Below, piece after piece: positions 24,863 to 37,900 of a stretch of DNA of 64,000 nucleotides. The stretch comes from Melanocharis versteri (Eukaryota > Chordata > Aves > Passeriformes > Melanocharitidae), in assembly GCA_013397845.1 (NCBI GenBank), contig VZTG01007110.1:515242-579241 (forward strand). Reading direction: 5' to 3'. Made by a program: the position numbers and the translations under genes. The notes under the pieces are model-generated. The model saw only the letters and a list, made by a program, of their open reading frames with translations, was not told the origin of the DNA and did no database searches. Position 1 is the stretch's first letter; every line of letters begins with the position of its first letter.

Positions 24863-26157
24863 CATGATTTATGTGTATAAGAATAATAGATCAAATGCTT
24901 GAACCTATATTTATGAAATATCTTGGGGTTCTCCAAACCATCCATTATGTCTCTTCTTCGAAGCTGATCTTGCAAAAAAAAGTTTCTTCAGTGATAAATA
25001 ATTCAAAAACTGTTTCTCAGATAATCAATTTCTCTTCATTCTCTCTGACAACTTTTGTTTTGCTTTTGCTAAGTATAGTGTTGTTTTTACCCTAGAGATT
25101 AAATCTGATTCATATTATCTGAATTTCCAGAATCTGATGCTCCTGTGTAGTTTCACCTAAATGGGCTACTCTTATCACCACACATAAAAACAGTATTTGA
25201 AGGGGACTCCAGATGTATTAGAATGAGGAACTGAAGTACTGCTATGGGTAACCCCACCCTGGCATGTTACTCCATTTTATTTTCTGTCAGAGTACAGGTA
25301 GGCCACAAGACATACCAACATCTTCTCACTTTGACCTCTGCCTGACTACTGACATATGCAGCTTTGAGACTCAGTGCTGAGGACTGACAAATACCATTTC
25401 AAGGATTTTCTAACGAAACTTGTGGATCTAGGCTCCATGAGTTCCATTTTAGGAAAGAGGAATCTAAGATCTAGAGTGCTGTCTGAAGTCATCCTTTTGT
25501 TCGTCCCTGGGTTCTAGTGAACTTTATATCCTTTTGAAGCACCTTGTATAAAGTGGAAATCCGTTTCTTATTTCTTACGTTGTCATCTCATTGCACTAAA
25601 GAAATAACAATTTGGGATATTAGAAAACAATCTCCAGTTTTCTGTTATATTAGATCACATGCCAGCTATGCCTAAATCAGAATGTCCTTTTTTCTTATCC
25701 TTGTATTACCTAGTATAATTTCTGTCTCCAAATAAATTAGACTCTGCTAAAAAAATCACTGAATGTCTCTTTCTGTGTCCATTGCACAGTATTTGTAATA
25801 GAAAAGTCTTTCCTGTTCTTATCAATAGCTTCCTCCTGAGTGCCTTTGTTCCAGGGTTATAAGGTTTAATGAAAGCTAATGCTTCAGGCAACCATTTACA
25901 TCTCTCTTGAACAGTACAGATTTTGGAGGCAGCCTTTTGAAAGAAGATGCTTTGTGCTGTAGTGACTAAATGAACAAAAGGAATTTCCTTTACAGATTAA
26001 CAACTACTGCAGCATAGGGGAGATTACATCAGGTCTGAGCAGTTTAACAGTAGTGTGCAATGCTATGGGCTTGATAGGACAACAAGATTAGGTGGGGGAA
26101 TAATCCAATTTAGAATTAACTCAAGTCTGCAATATTCAGTTCCAGATAGCCTATCGG

Positions 26158-26250
26158 GAAAAAAAAATCAAAACAAAAAACCTAAATAAAAAAAACCCCA
26201 TGCCGAATAAAAACCAAACCCAACACAAAAAATACCCCAAACCCAAACAG
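26158..26250 (+). repeat. A-rich low-complexity tract
   Basis: About 90 bp of A runs interspersed with CC and CCC. It resembles the tract at 12539-12616 and may also be a decayed retroposon tail. No body can be identified. Confidence 0.85.
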
Positions 26251-29200
26251 TAATGTACTGGCTTTCTCATAACATGTACAGAATACCCTTAAAGTGGCCA
26301 ATTGATGCGGAAATTTTCTTTTCAGTCTAGCACCAACCAGTTTTGGTTAGCTTTTGCAATCCTTGTACCACAACATAAAGGCACTTTATATCCCCCCACT
26401 TTTTAGGGGACTCATTTAAATTTTTTAAGATGAGAATGAAGCACAGCCGAGTTCCTCGCAGATTTTAGGACCCAATATTGTTGTACAGAGAGAAGCATAT
26501 TTCAGCTACCTACTTTTTGATCTTATCTTGTGTAGCCTAGGAGGGAAGAACAGGAAGAGGCAGGACATAAGGGGGTTGAGGATCCCTTATTCGTCTTTTA
26601 GTAGGCATTAACACAGAATGTCATAATGAGGAAGGTCTTATTAATTAAACATCAGTTGAATATCTGCAGAGTTATTTGCACTGGAGGAGAAAAATCCAAT
26701 TTCTTACAACAGCATGAGAAAAGCAATCGACTGTGGTGCTAATATCTGTTGATCTCTTTGTCTCATCAAGAAGATACGTTCTTCAGTGAAGGATGGTAAA
26801 AATGATGTCAAGATAATAAAGGTTGCCCAGCCAGACACTGAGATGTGATTATCAGTGTTAAATTGCAGAGCTATTACAAAATGGAATAGCACAAATGAGG
26901 AAGGAGTAACCATCTGTTGATATTGTTCCTGATAGAAAACTGAGGAGAAGGAATTCGTAGGAATTGGTGGGAAAAAACAGGGAGAGAGATAAATATGAAT
27001 GAAACAGTTCTATGAATTGGGATCCATTGATTAATGAGAAAAGCCTTGAACATGGCTGTAGTATGGAAAGTGGGGACAAGTGGCTGGAGTATCCCAAGGA
27101 ATGCCTTTCTGGGTGAGTGTAATTATCCCCTCAAGCAGAGAGAGAAATTTGGAATTTTGTCATTTAATTGTTGAGATGCTCTGGTATCAATATTGTTCTG
27201 CTTGACAGTTCCTGTGTGTGGCTCAGGGATCTCAGGGCCTTTTTTAACAGAGACAAGATTGCACCAAGTTTGGCTCCCTTCACTTCAAGCTATTCTTCCA
27301 AATATCTTAGCAAGATTTGCACCACCCTCAGCATATGCAAAACATGCCCCCTTTTTCTGGTCCCTGAAGCTACAACACTTTCTCCCATTATTTCAGACTC
27401 TTTACAATATATTTAGAATTTAAAAAACAAATCATGCAACAAATGTTAATTCTCTATTATAACAATGGGAATGTGATATAAGGTCTACAGGAGACTGAAG
27501 ATTTATGGACAAAACTGACTGTTCCCTTTTCTCTTTTACCTAAACTAAAGATGGATTTTTTTCTCTGACTTCTCATAAATAGTAGAGTCTTAGCTGGTTA
27601 CTGGTGCTGTCACTACATTGTTTGAATGTAGCTGATAACCTGCATTAAAGTCAGCAATTTTAGTGTTTTAAATGTTTGACCGGGAAAGGTCATTGTCGAA
27701 AATTGTATTTTAAAAAGGTTTTCTGTGATGTACAGAAGTCCATGCTGGAGCTGTTCTCTTAAAATTCAGATCTTAAAAAATGACTTGTCTATCTCAAATC
27801 TGCTCAGAGAAGTTTATAAACAACAAGTTGAAATCAGATATTCACTTATAGTGTTGATAGAAACACCAAGGTCAAAACTCAGTGGAAAAACAAGTAAAAA
27901 AAAAAAAAAACTCAAAAAGGACCATTCAGTTAAAATCTCTGCTGCAGTTACCTCAATGTTGTTAGGTTCAAGCATGACAGAGTGAATTGATTCCCTCAAC
28001 AACTGATATGGTGAAAAGCCAACTCTATAAATAACAGTAGTATGAAGGTCAACATTTATATCCAATGTTCATTCACATTTACGTCTCAGAAATAAAGAAT
28101 TTATTGAAAGAGCAGTTGGATATAAATTCCTAATCTCTGACATATTGCTATTATTCCCTCTTCAAAAACCGAAAGTATAAAACTTAATGACTCCTGCTCT
28201 TGGTAAAAGACAGCTGGAAAACCAAAAGTCAGGAGCCTAATGAAGAAACCACCTTTGCCATCATAATTGATTGAGATTTTTTTTTAATGTGACCTCTTGC
28301 CAACTCCGTCACAGAAGTGCATCTGTCTAATAAACTTGGGTGTTATTAGACCTGGTTTTATTGGACTAGGTTTTATTGGAAAGAAATTTTTTTTGTCTTT
28401 CCCAAGATCCTTGAAAGTTTTACCATGTAGATCAGAAATGTGTCAGAATTACTTTGTTTGGGTTGATAATTTTGGAATTTTATTCCTTCCTTCCCTTCTT
28501 CCAGTCTCCATCTTTCTCTCTTATTAAAAACAGACAAATCTAGGGATTTCAAAATCACTCTCAATGCAAACTACACTACCAAAAATAATATGAAATGTTC
28601 TGGCATCTACAAAGCAGCTTATTTCAGTTCACAAATTTTAATCAAAATACTCTATTCACTTCCTAATATTGTTTTGAACTGAACGCCAAACATGCAGGAT
28701 TTTCCAATGTCTTGAATGAAAACAGAATGAGGGGAGGATGTCACAATGTTTCTCCCCCTGTGCTAACTGTAAGTTCTTCATAGTTTTGGAAGAAACAACA
28801 GTTTTAGTAGCTCAAGTACATTTTGCCAGTTTACTCATGATGTCGTGTCAGGAGACTTCTGTCTCTCTCCTCTTCCACAGAAATTGCTAAAAAGCCACTA
28901 TACACAGAATCCTTTTAGCTTCTCAATATCTTGAAAATAACAAGATTGGCAGACAATTGACCCCTCATGGATGAACCCAAATTTAAGGTTAAAAAGCAAT
29001 TCCCCGTACTCTGGCAAATGCAGTTTATCAAATCTAAGACATACAACTGGCATTTCAGTTGCCAACCTGATAGCTCTTTTCAAGATGATCTTTGTGAAAT
29101 ATAATGGAAAAGTCCTTTAGGATGGTGCAACGTAGATCTACCATGGTTTACTCTCATTGCCTCAAACGAATTGACTTGGTACAGAAAGTAAAATCCATTC

Positions 29201-30173
29201 TTCTGTCATTCTGCCTTGTCTCTTGAAAAGCTAAACCAGAGCACAATAGATGGAGGCTGTTTGACATTCCTGACAGCACAGTTTGTATTGCATTCAGTCA
29301 GTCTCTTAATAATGCCATCAAAAAACTCTAGGCCACCTAAGCTCTACCCATAGGAGGGTCTAATAGACAATTTTTTCTTCAGCAGCTACATCAACACAGG
29401 ACTCTACAGCCACAAGAACCACAGCCTAACAGCAGCCCATCGTGCTGTGGGAGCCTTATCAAAGTTGCTGTATCTTAAGTCCAGTTTTTGATCATAGCTT
29501 TCAAAGGACCCCCTCCTGGTCAGCTGGATTACAAACACTCCTTTCACATGACAGCCTGAAAATCGAATGAAAGAACAATGTCTGTTGAAAGAAGATATTC
29601 CAGTAGACTCTGTCATTAAATCTGTGAGCATTTCTTTAAATAAGAGGCATTGGTGTATTAAAAGTCCCTGAGCAATTTCAGCTTCGCTTTTTCTATCAGT
29701 TTTATATAGCTTTTTTCAGCTTGAAAATTAGGCTCATTGTGAGTAAAAAGGACACAAAAGAACAAGTTATAAACACATATAGGTATAAATTGTCACTAGT
29801 CCTGCATTTTGGAGTCTGGTTTCTGAGTTTTTTCCCCCAACAGATCTGTGAAGCCAGCACATTCAGAAACAAAAGGAGAAATGTGAGACCATTAAGGTAT
29901 CATGGTCAAATTCCTAAGATTACCTGAGCAGGCAGTTTTTAACTCTGTATGTCAAGGGGAGGAATCATGAAATATATTACCTACCTACTGTTGTATACAA
30001 ATATCCATATTCTTTATGTACTAAAAGAGTAATCAAGACCACATGTAGCTCCTTTTGTACCACAACCACGCCTACATCTTCAAGAGCCCTTTGAAGTTTA
30101 TTTTATTTAGCATTTATGCAGAAGCATTAATGTAAAGGCACTAACAAAAAGCCTGGGTTGCTCTGCTCTTTGA

Positions 30174-30413
30174 TGTGTCAGGAGAGTGGTCGTTGCTCTG
30201 CAGCAATGTGCAGAGTCCAGCAATGAGAACAAAGACAGTGGAGCCTCTGCAAGTTTTTCTTTAAAAAGCAATGTTAATCCAAGTAATATGCCAGCTGCAA
30301 CACAGTTTGAAATGCAGCTCTGCAAAGTCTGTTCATTCTGTGAGCTGTGCTGCTTTGCTGATCTTTTCTGGACTGCAGGGCTCAAGCTTTTCCTTCCTAT
30401 TACAATTCACTAG
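30174..30413 (+). other. Open frame in phase with the adjacent exon candidate
   Basis: This stretch is open for about 80 codons in the same plus frame as 30469-30657, interrupted between them only by two stops at about 30411-30421. Its translation is rich in Ser, Asn and Lys (for example ESSNENKDSGASASFSLK) and then Cys-rich (LCKVCSFCELCCF), without a recognised domain. It could be another exon, an eroded coding sequence or chance. The one donor-like site I saw (GTGAGC at 30340) would create a stop at the junction with 30469, so a simple two-exon model fails. Confidence 0.2.
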
Positions 30414-30468
30414 ATTTTTTGAGCTTGGAAAATGCCATTTTTATTGTCCGTGTCCTTCCCATGTTTAG

Positions 30469-30657
30469 AAAAGGAAAGCTCCTCATCTGCAAAAGAGGAA
30501 AATCTGCTGCATGACCTTGGCTTCTGCTTGGCCACAGACCCTGCACACTGCATGGATGCGCAAGAGCTGAGACCAAAACCAGTGAATAATACTGCTATAG
30601 GGCCACTGTCGAGGAGCAGGGAGGAAGTGAAGGAGAAGGAAACTCCTTCCAAGAAGG
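30469..30657 (+). CDS. Candidate 189-nt protein-coding exon, product unknown
   Basis: This is the best coding-exon candidate in the window. An acceptor with a pyrimidine tract (TCCGTGTCCTTCCCATGTTTAG) ends at 30468, and a GTGAGA donor begins at 30658. The 189 nt between them is a multiple of three and open throughout in the frame that enters and leaves in phase 1. The translation is soluble and charged, with a Ser-rich start (ESSSSAKEEN), a middle part (HDLGFCLATDPAHCMDAQEL) and a Glu/Lys-rich end (SREEVKEKETPSKK). Codon use favours G or C at third positions (CTG, GAG, AAG, GCC), unlike the AT-rich surroundings. I do not recognise the protein. The opposite strand is also open (30410-30652), which weakens the case. 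It might be an alternatively spliced exon of a gene extending beyond the window. Confidence 0.3.
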
Positions 30658-33456
30658 GTGAGAGAACCTTTTCTAAGCAGACATACCTCTACGATAAAAT
30701 TTTATTTTAAAGTATGTTTTCTGATGAGCTGCGGCGCAGTCCTGGGCTCTGACGTGTCAGGGTTGTGAAAGTCTCAGTATTACATGAGGCTCCCGGGGTG
30801 CAGCCCATGGAATAACAAATCAGCATGGCTTCTACCAAAGTGGCAGAGATTGACAGGTGATGGGTTGGGTGCTGACAGCACAGGGTAGCTGAAGCTGCTG
30901 CTCCACTGTCTGAACAGCTGAGCTCGGTTTTTTCCTACCTTAGAGAAGAGTGAATGCAGTCCACATTTCCCTCCCTGTTGGGTTATTGATCGCTCTCAGC
31001 ACAAGGTGTGCCACGGAGGGATTCTCTCCATTTTAAGCAGAATATGGCTGGACTATTAAAACAAATGCGAGAGCTTTACTTTGGAAACATCAGAGTTTGG
31101 TTAATGGACATTGAAGGCACATGTGGCTCTAATTAAGAGTAGGAGAGACATGGGATCTCAGCAGGTTGAGATGAGGGTGGGTGAGAGTAAGCTCTCTCAA
31201 GTGTGAGGCAGAAGAGCATCAGAGCAGCATCCCTACTGCAAGGGGAGGCAGGGGAGCCTCATGGGAGCCCCCACAAGGTTTGAATGGATCCTCATTGGTC
31301 TCTCCTGTGCTGTGTTACATTCAGCCAGGCATTTAGATGTCTGTTCCTGGTACTCTATGCAGTAATGAAAGGGGGTTTGCAGAAAGGGAAGAAGGGGGAA
31401 AAAAGAGTGAGAGAAGCTGCCAGAATTTCCTGCAGGGACCCAGGATGCAATCTGCCCAGGAGAAAAAGTTTCGATCCTGATTTTAAGGATTTATGTGAAA
31501 AATCCCCTACCTTGCTGCCTTTCATCTTTGTCTGTTATCTGGCCGTGGTGGGAATCACTCGTTCCTGCCAGTGCCTTTGGTTTCTGTCTGCACTACCTTA
31601 GGGCTGCTGCTGGAGTATGGAGCCACCAGCTGGTGCCATGTTCCTCCTGCTCTCATGGAAAATTAAATTATCCCTCTCTCCTTCCCACAACTTTGCTATA
31701 GGTGGCACTGTAAAGAAAAAGTCTTGCATGGCCTTGAGCCCATCCTCCAACAGCGCCCCAAGATACCAGACAGAGAAACAGAAAAAATTCAATAACCCCC
31801 CTGTTAGGGGTTATTGTTCCCAGTTATTTTGAACAAAACATCTATAGTGCAACACGGTCTTTGTATGATTAAGGCTTTGAGGGGAGGGTTTCAGCAAAAG
31901 ATGTTGTTCAGATTATGTCTGTTACAGTGGAATTCCAGTGAGGAAGCAGAGGAGAGTATGGCAATAGCTAAGGGAGTGGCTGACGCTGGTTAAGAGCACT
32001 TTTATATTGTATGGATGTTGGCCTCAGTTTCCTCATCTGTGAATTTAATACTTATTGGCTTTCTGAAAAACTGAGTACTATCTTGAGTATATTTTTATTA
32101 TCTCCGGGTAGGATTCATATACATGCTCTTCTGTGAAGTAAGGAAAACTGTGATTGGTCTGTTTAGTAGTGCTAGAAGAGCAAACATTATTTTTTTCCCT
32201 TTACTGTACTCCTGAATTCAATAAATAGGTGGAGAAAAAAAGAAAGACGAAGAAAACAAAGAGAAGAGGTTGTTTTAGTTACTTTACAACAATCACTTCA
32301 AAAGCAGAATTCAGCAGTATAACACGCTGATGTGCAGTTGCCAGAAACCCATTGAATTACATCTCCTGTCACACATAGCATTCATTGTGAGATCCATCAC
32401 CTTTTCCTCCTCAACAGTCATTAGAGAGGTAGATTGGGGGTCACTGACACCACCTGCAAGGGTGAATGATCCCTTGTGGAGGTCAAGTGCCAAAAGGCCT
32501 CGAGCAGAGCAGAGGTGGCGCAGCTGCGCGTTGGGGTGTGACAGCTGGCAGGGAAAGCCTTACTACTGCCAGAGGGAGGAGATGGCCTCAGTCCCTGGCT
32601 GATAAATCTGGAACTATAACTCATTTTACATCCACAGTGCAAGGTCTAGATCAAGACAGTGCTTCCCAGTTCCCACAGCCCAGTAAATGGCCTGTGCCCT
32701 GTGCCTGTGGTTTGAGCCCCAGTATGGGGTCCTCTGCCAGCAGTTCGTGATGTGCTTAAACGTGCCAGGCTGGGCAGAGGCAGGAGTGAGGCTTGTATGA
32801 GCTCCCAACCATTTTTATGCTGCATTTGTTCACGCAAGACATATGGTATTTTGTCCCTGCCTAAAAATAAAGCCTGGTGAAGAACTGATAGGACAGGGAA
32901 ATGTTCAGCTTGTCTTGATTTCTCTTGCATTGTTTCCATTCCTTGGAAGCTGATTGAGCCATCCAAACCCAGTTCTCCACTTAATTTACTCATTCCGGTG
33001 CTTTCTGTGGAGAATGGAAGAAGATTATTGCACAGATTTAATCAAATATGCTCAGTCTTGACCAAATATTAATGGTGGAAGAGTACAAAGTAAATTAGAA
33101 ACAAGTGTTTTCTTTGACAACTATTTACACATACAGACAACACCAAAATCGCTTCAAAACAGTCTCTTTCCTAAATGATACAGAGATAATTGCATCCAAT
33201 TTCTTATATGAATGAAACCATGTAATTGATTCTATGATAGTGTTGAATACCTGGGTTGAGTTTGGATTTATGCAGAGTGTGTGGCTGGGTACAAGAAGTA
33301 CTCTTAACATCAAACTGTGTAATGATCACACTTGATTGCTATCACACTTGATCTGTGCTGAGGAACTGACTTAGAGTTTCACTCCCTCTTTTACTTTATC
33401 CAAATTATTATTTTCCCCTCCATGCTCAAACCATTGACAATATAGAGAACAGAAAT
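30658..33456. other. GC-raised interval without a clear gene
   Basis: GC and CpG content are higher here than in the neighbouring 20 kb, and several overlapping open frames of 70-115 codons occur on both strands at 31284-31832 and 32311-32993. None has a recognisable domain, and overlapping frames on both strands suggest composition rather than coding. A perfect hairpin sits at 31790-31816. Confidence 0.4.
31790..31816. repeat. Perfect 10-bp hairpin with 7-nt loop
   Basis: CAATAACCCC (31790-31799) is exactly reversed as GGGGTTATTG (31807-31816) around a 7-nt loop. The stem is perfect and half GC. No terminator role is expected in a eukaryotic nuclear genome. Function unknown. Confidence 0.85.
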
Positions 33457-33508
33457 CCTCTCTTCTTCTATTTCTTTGTCTTTCTCTCTTTTTTTTTTTT
33501 TCCCTCTG
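33457..33508 (+). repeat. Polypyrimidine tract
   Basis: About 50 nearly uninterrupted pyrimidines including a run of 14 T. The complementary purine strand gives an apparent Lys/Arg/Glu-rich minus open frame (33371-33654), which is therefore compositional. Confidence 0.9.
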
Positions 33509-34177
33509 GTGTTTTTGACTCTCTCTGTTCTCTTCTGCTGTTGTTTTGTGAAATGGATAGGTGTGGGACGGGGAAGGCTTACCCATCTAGTTACATATGC
33601 TGCCATCATCAGTGAATTTGCAGCGCTGTCTTTGGACTGGGCAGACATTTCCAACCTCTCATTGTCTTGTCAGAGTTTGCAGATGTCTTGGGGCAAAGTC
33701 CTTTGAGTCATCATGTCAACTGATGCACACTTCTTGGCATTAAATTTACTTGCTCAGGGAGAATGTAATTTTTTTACATGCAGTTATAGAGACAGCAGTT
33801 ATGTTTGTCTGCTGTGTGCAAAGAAGGCACCTGTTTACTGCTACACCTCCAAACCTCCTGTTCCTTGTTGTGGACTATTGAGACTAAGAACAACAGGGTA
33901 TGAAAGTGTTTGTGAAAGGCTGGAGGTGGATGCCAGGGGAAAGCTTGTCATGGAGAGTACAGATACAATAAAGACGGTTTTGAATTTCTTCTAAGATCTT
34001 TCAGTATAAATAAAAGAATTCCAATGAGGTGATCTGTCTAGAATTTAAGAAAAACAACAGACTATTAAAAATCAAAGAATCAGTTCTGAAAACAAGTGTA
34101 CAATGAGGAGGGAGAAAATAGTGTCCACCTGGTGTTGAACCTGTCCTTGCTGTCAGAGAGCTCATGTGAATGCTCAC

Positions 34178-34265
34178 CCTGCCTGAGCCCTGTGCCGGGG
34201 TGTCCCTCTCTGCCAAGGAAGCCAGCAGAGCCTCCTGCAGGAGCAGGGCTCTCCTGGGCACAACC
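34178..34265 (-). other. Candidate 88-nt exon, minus strand
   Basis: On the minus strand an acceptor with the tract TTTTGCTCTTCCTTTCGACT followed by TGCTGTCAG ends just before 34265. A GTGAGC donor starts at 34177. The 88 nt between is GC-rich and open in all three minus frames, one reading LLLQEALLASLAERDTPAQG. Being open in every frame means coding potential cannot be decided from composition. It could be a coding or non-coding exon. No partner exon is evident. Confidence 0.25.
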
Positions 34266-34831
34266 CTGACAGCAAGTCGAAAGGAAGAGCAAAATCCAGC
34301 CATCTGCAAGCCAAGATCCTGACTGATGCAAAGATTGCTGTGAGTATTACCCTTCCCTGTGAATGGAAATTTACTGCATGGCTATAGTGTGTGTATATGT
34401 ATGTATATTTGTGATCTACAGTAGGTACTATAACTAAATGTAATTCATAATAGCATCTGTAAATACTTTCACTCACACTCCCAGATTACCACGCACATGG
34501 GTGATATTCAATCCCCCCAGCTCAGTGTTCTCTCTTTAACCCTTTCTGCATTTGCACTGTAGCCACACAGTGAGACACCCAAAGTCTCAGTATTTTTGTA
34601 GAAGGATGCATGAGATGGATGTTACTAATGTACACTTTATTTCCCATAAGCAACACTTCATTATGGACAAAAATACTCTCTTAAAATGGGTTCTTAGAGG
34701 AAAGATCTTGTAAGCAGCAAGAACATCTGTTCTCTGCCTCTGTATGTGTAACCAGAAACACACCTGAGGAGGAAGTGAATCCCTGGGATTAAATCCAATG
34801 TACCCAAATAAAAATTTTAAAAGATTGGAGA

Positions 34832-34895
34832 GGCATGGCATGGCATGGCATAGAATAGAATAGAATAGAATAGAATAGAATAGAATAGAATAGAA
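34832..34895 (+). repeat. Compound pentanucleotide microsatellite
   Basis: Four perfect GGCAT units (34832-34851) pass directly into nine perfect TAGAA units (34851-34895). Both motifs are 5 bp and stay in register, so the second can be seen as a variant of the first (GGCAT to AGAAT) that expanded. The perfect units suggest a currently mutable locus. Confidence 0.97.
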
Positions 34896-34969
34896 GGCTG
34901 TGGATGCTCTATATCAGTTGCAGGATAGGTGAAATAAAATAGTAAATAAAAAAAATTACACTAAGAAAA

Positions 34970-34983
34970 CACACAGCTGTGTG
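34970..34983. promoter_or_regulatory. 14-bp perfect palindrome centred on an E-box
   Basis: CACACAGCTGTGTG is perfectly self-complementary and contains CAGCTG, the E-box bound by class I/II bHLH dimers. A single site is weak evidence of regulation. Confidence 0.35.
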
Positions 34984-37900
34984 AAAAAATAATTGATTTT
35001 TTTTAATGTTTCCTACAACTGAGAACCAGTGTGTTGGGCCCTGATAAGTTGGTATAGACACAAACCAGATAGTGTGATCAATAGTCAAAAACTACTCCAG
35101 TGATCTTTACCATTGCTCTGACCTGAACTGATTTTGTTACTGAAAGTTTGAGTGAAAGCCATATCTACATCAACAAAACGGCCTAAAATTTGCTGTTTAT
35201 TTGTTACACTGTAGGAGAGGAGAGGTGAAGGAACTCAAGCAGACATTTTATTATCTTCTCAGCCATGCTATGAAATGCCATGTCACCCTACTTACACATT
35301 AAATAGCAGTTAGTAAAAATAGTTGCCAAAAATCCTGACAGCACACAATTGCACTTAAATGTTTTAGACAGATTAGAATTCTATATGCTCATTATTCACC
35401 ATTTCCTAATTTGAAAACCAAAAAAAAATCTTTTCTCTGTCCCATCTCAAGCACAAGGCTTTACAATTGCATGCTCTTGTCACTTCCAGCTTTCCCATCT
35501 GTTGCTGCAGAGCTGTGATAAATGAAGTTTCAATGCGATCACAAAAGCAGGCTTATCATTTTGACAAAAAACAAGACTTAGATAACAAAAAATAATTATA
35601 ATGTGCTCTTGTTTTTGGAAGGAAGAATTTTCATGACATCAGAGGGAGGTTTAGAGCATAAAAAAAATGATGTGTCAGAAATCAGAAAAATAGCAGTGAA
35701 AACTGTATTCCTTAGAACACATAAAGGAACAAATTTTTTGAAGGCAAAAAGCTTCTATAATTTCTTGGATACACAAAGTAGATTTGGGACTTTTGTTTGA
35801 TGTTTGACATTGAAATAGCATGTCATAGTATCATCATGCACCTCAGGTGTTGCATTTCTGACTTGATATAACAGATTCCAGATTAATTCAGTTTGATAAA
35901 TAAGCTGTGAATATGTAACAGTAGGGATAAAGCAGTGTTTTCCATGATGGAGAGACTTGAGAGGATAATAAGCATATGAAATATCTTGAATGATATTCAT
36001 TAAAGGATGACATTTCTACTCAATGCCATGTCATGCTTGGTTTGACTGAGGAGTAACAAAGAGCTGATCAGGAAACCCTACATTTTTTATGCCAGACTCG
36101 ACCAACTTGTCTAAGTTACTGCAACATCCTTCCAAAGACACCCATAGCTTTTACTACCTTCACCTCATAATTTGTACTTGTACTAAGGCACATAATTTGA
36201 AAAGATTAACAAAATCTGGTGTAAAATCTTTTTGTGATGGAAGTATACCACATTAACCAGCATATAGATGGCCTTTTTGTCGTTCAGCGGGGAGAGGATA
36301 AAGTTAAATGAAAAAAAATGGTCATTAAGCATCATTTTAACTGCTTTAATGCAGACTCCACAAATGGAGTCAATTTATTTCTAACGGTAAGTTAAAAGAC
36401 CTCCTGCTTCAGACTTAGATTTTTTTTAAGCTAGTTTTTTTATATAGATTTAATTATTTTGAAAAAAATATATTTATTCAATCTCTCAGTTTTTGTGGAG
36501 TCTCACCTTTCCTCCTTCCCAAGACAGTTTATGCCAATGATTCATTACTCCTTTTTCAAAGGATGATTTGTTTCTGGTCCTGATCCAGCCTCATCTGTTA
36601 GACCAGACAGTTCCACCGCGAGAAACATTCCCCTTCTGTGGACATCTGCAGAATATCAGCAGATCTGTTCTTTTCACTTTCGCATTACTGAAACAGATTG
36701 CCTCTCTCCCTCCGTCAGGCTGCCCGGATTTACGCACCTTGTGGTGCCGTCCATTCCAGGCATGAGTCATTTACAAAAGCAGAGATGTGCAGAAGCAATT
36801 CTCCTGGCCACGGCCAGTGACTGTACCAGGGCAGCAGAACTGCATCTGTTCCAGCACATTTAAGCCCACACAGGACTGGTAAAATTTAACAAGCATTTGT
36901 CCTTAGGATGTGAGCACGGAAACAGTGGGGCACGCACCGGAACAGGAGTTGTTTGAGCCAAGGGATCTGCAAGCCTGAGGACCACACATGTTAAACGTTG
37001 GGTTTAGAGAACACTCATCCTCGTGACGGGAGGCTACAATGCTGAAATTGGCTGTGTGATATCACAGGCTGTCAGGTGGCATTTTCAGTAAATTATGCTA
37101 AAAATTTTTCATTATGGCAATTGAGAAGAAATCAGTTTTTAACAGAGATGCAGTCGAGTAGAGGAGATAACTGGACTGAAGAGACCTGGTAATTTAGATG
37201 AATAAAAGAGACTATCACTTACGTGTACTGCTTTTCATCTTCAGGAAATCACAGGCATTTTGCAGGACCAATAAGCTGATATGAGCTGCAGACAAACAAA
37301 ATTTCATGCACTACTAACATGCAGCAGTCTCTGAATGACATTTGGCACATGGCAGGCTATAGCCAGCAAATGCACAGAACAATAAACCAAAAAGTTAACA
37401 GACCTAACAAAATCTTTCCCAGGAATCTGCTCAGTGTTTTGAATGAATATGTGCATTATTCAACAGAGCTGGCAAACTCCATCCAGCAGGGAGCTGTGTT
37501 TAGAGGCAAGAACTGTTGAGTGATGTCTCACAAAAAAGTATTTCAATCTCTTACGCACATGTAGATGACCATCTCAATATAAAAAAACAAAACCAAAAAC
37601 AAGACCAACTCAAAAATACAAATTATATTTATTCTGACTCCACTTTTTGGCTAAAAAAAGGATTGTATTCTTCTTCCTGCCCCCCACCATGTGCCGCATC
37701 CCATCCTGCCCCTTTTAAGTTCTTTTCTCCAAGATTTATTTTCTTTTCACAGAAAAACTCCTTAGTAGGAACGACTGACCAGAGGGAATTATATTCATAC
37801 TTCAGCTTTCTAAAGAAATTCTGATGGTTTGTGCAGAGTTTCTACATGGTTGTGAAATATGCTTGTGCTCCAAGTTTAAAGCAGGTTGATGTGCTAGTCA

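Larger units (their letters stand above)
21594..30173. other. Gene-free AT-rich DNA
   Basis: No recognisable gene. It contains one short exon-like interval (23409-23453), a perfect inverted repeat (24165-24184), a pyrimidine tract (24827-24862), an A-rich tract (26158-26250) and a small 14-15 bp tandem repeat at 28352-28380. Open frames are under 95 codons. Confidence 0.55.
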
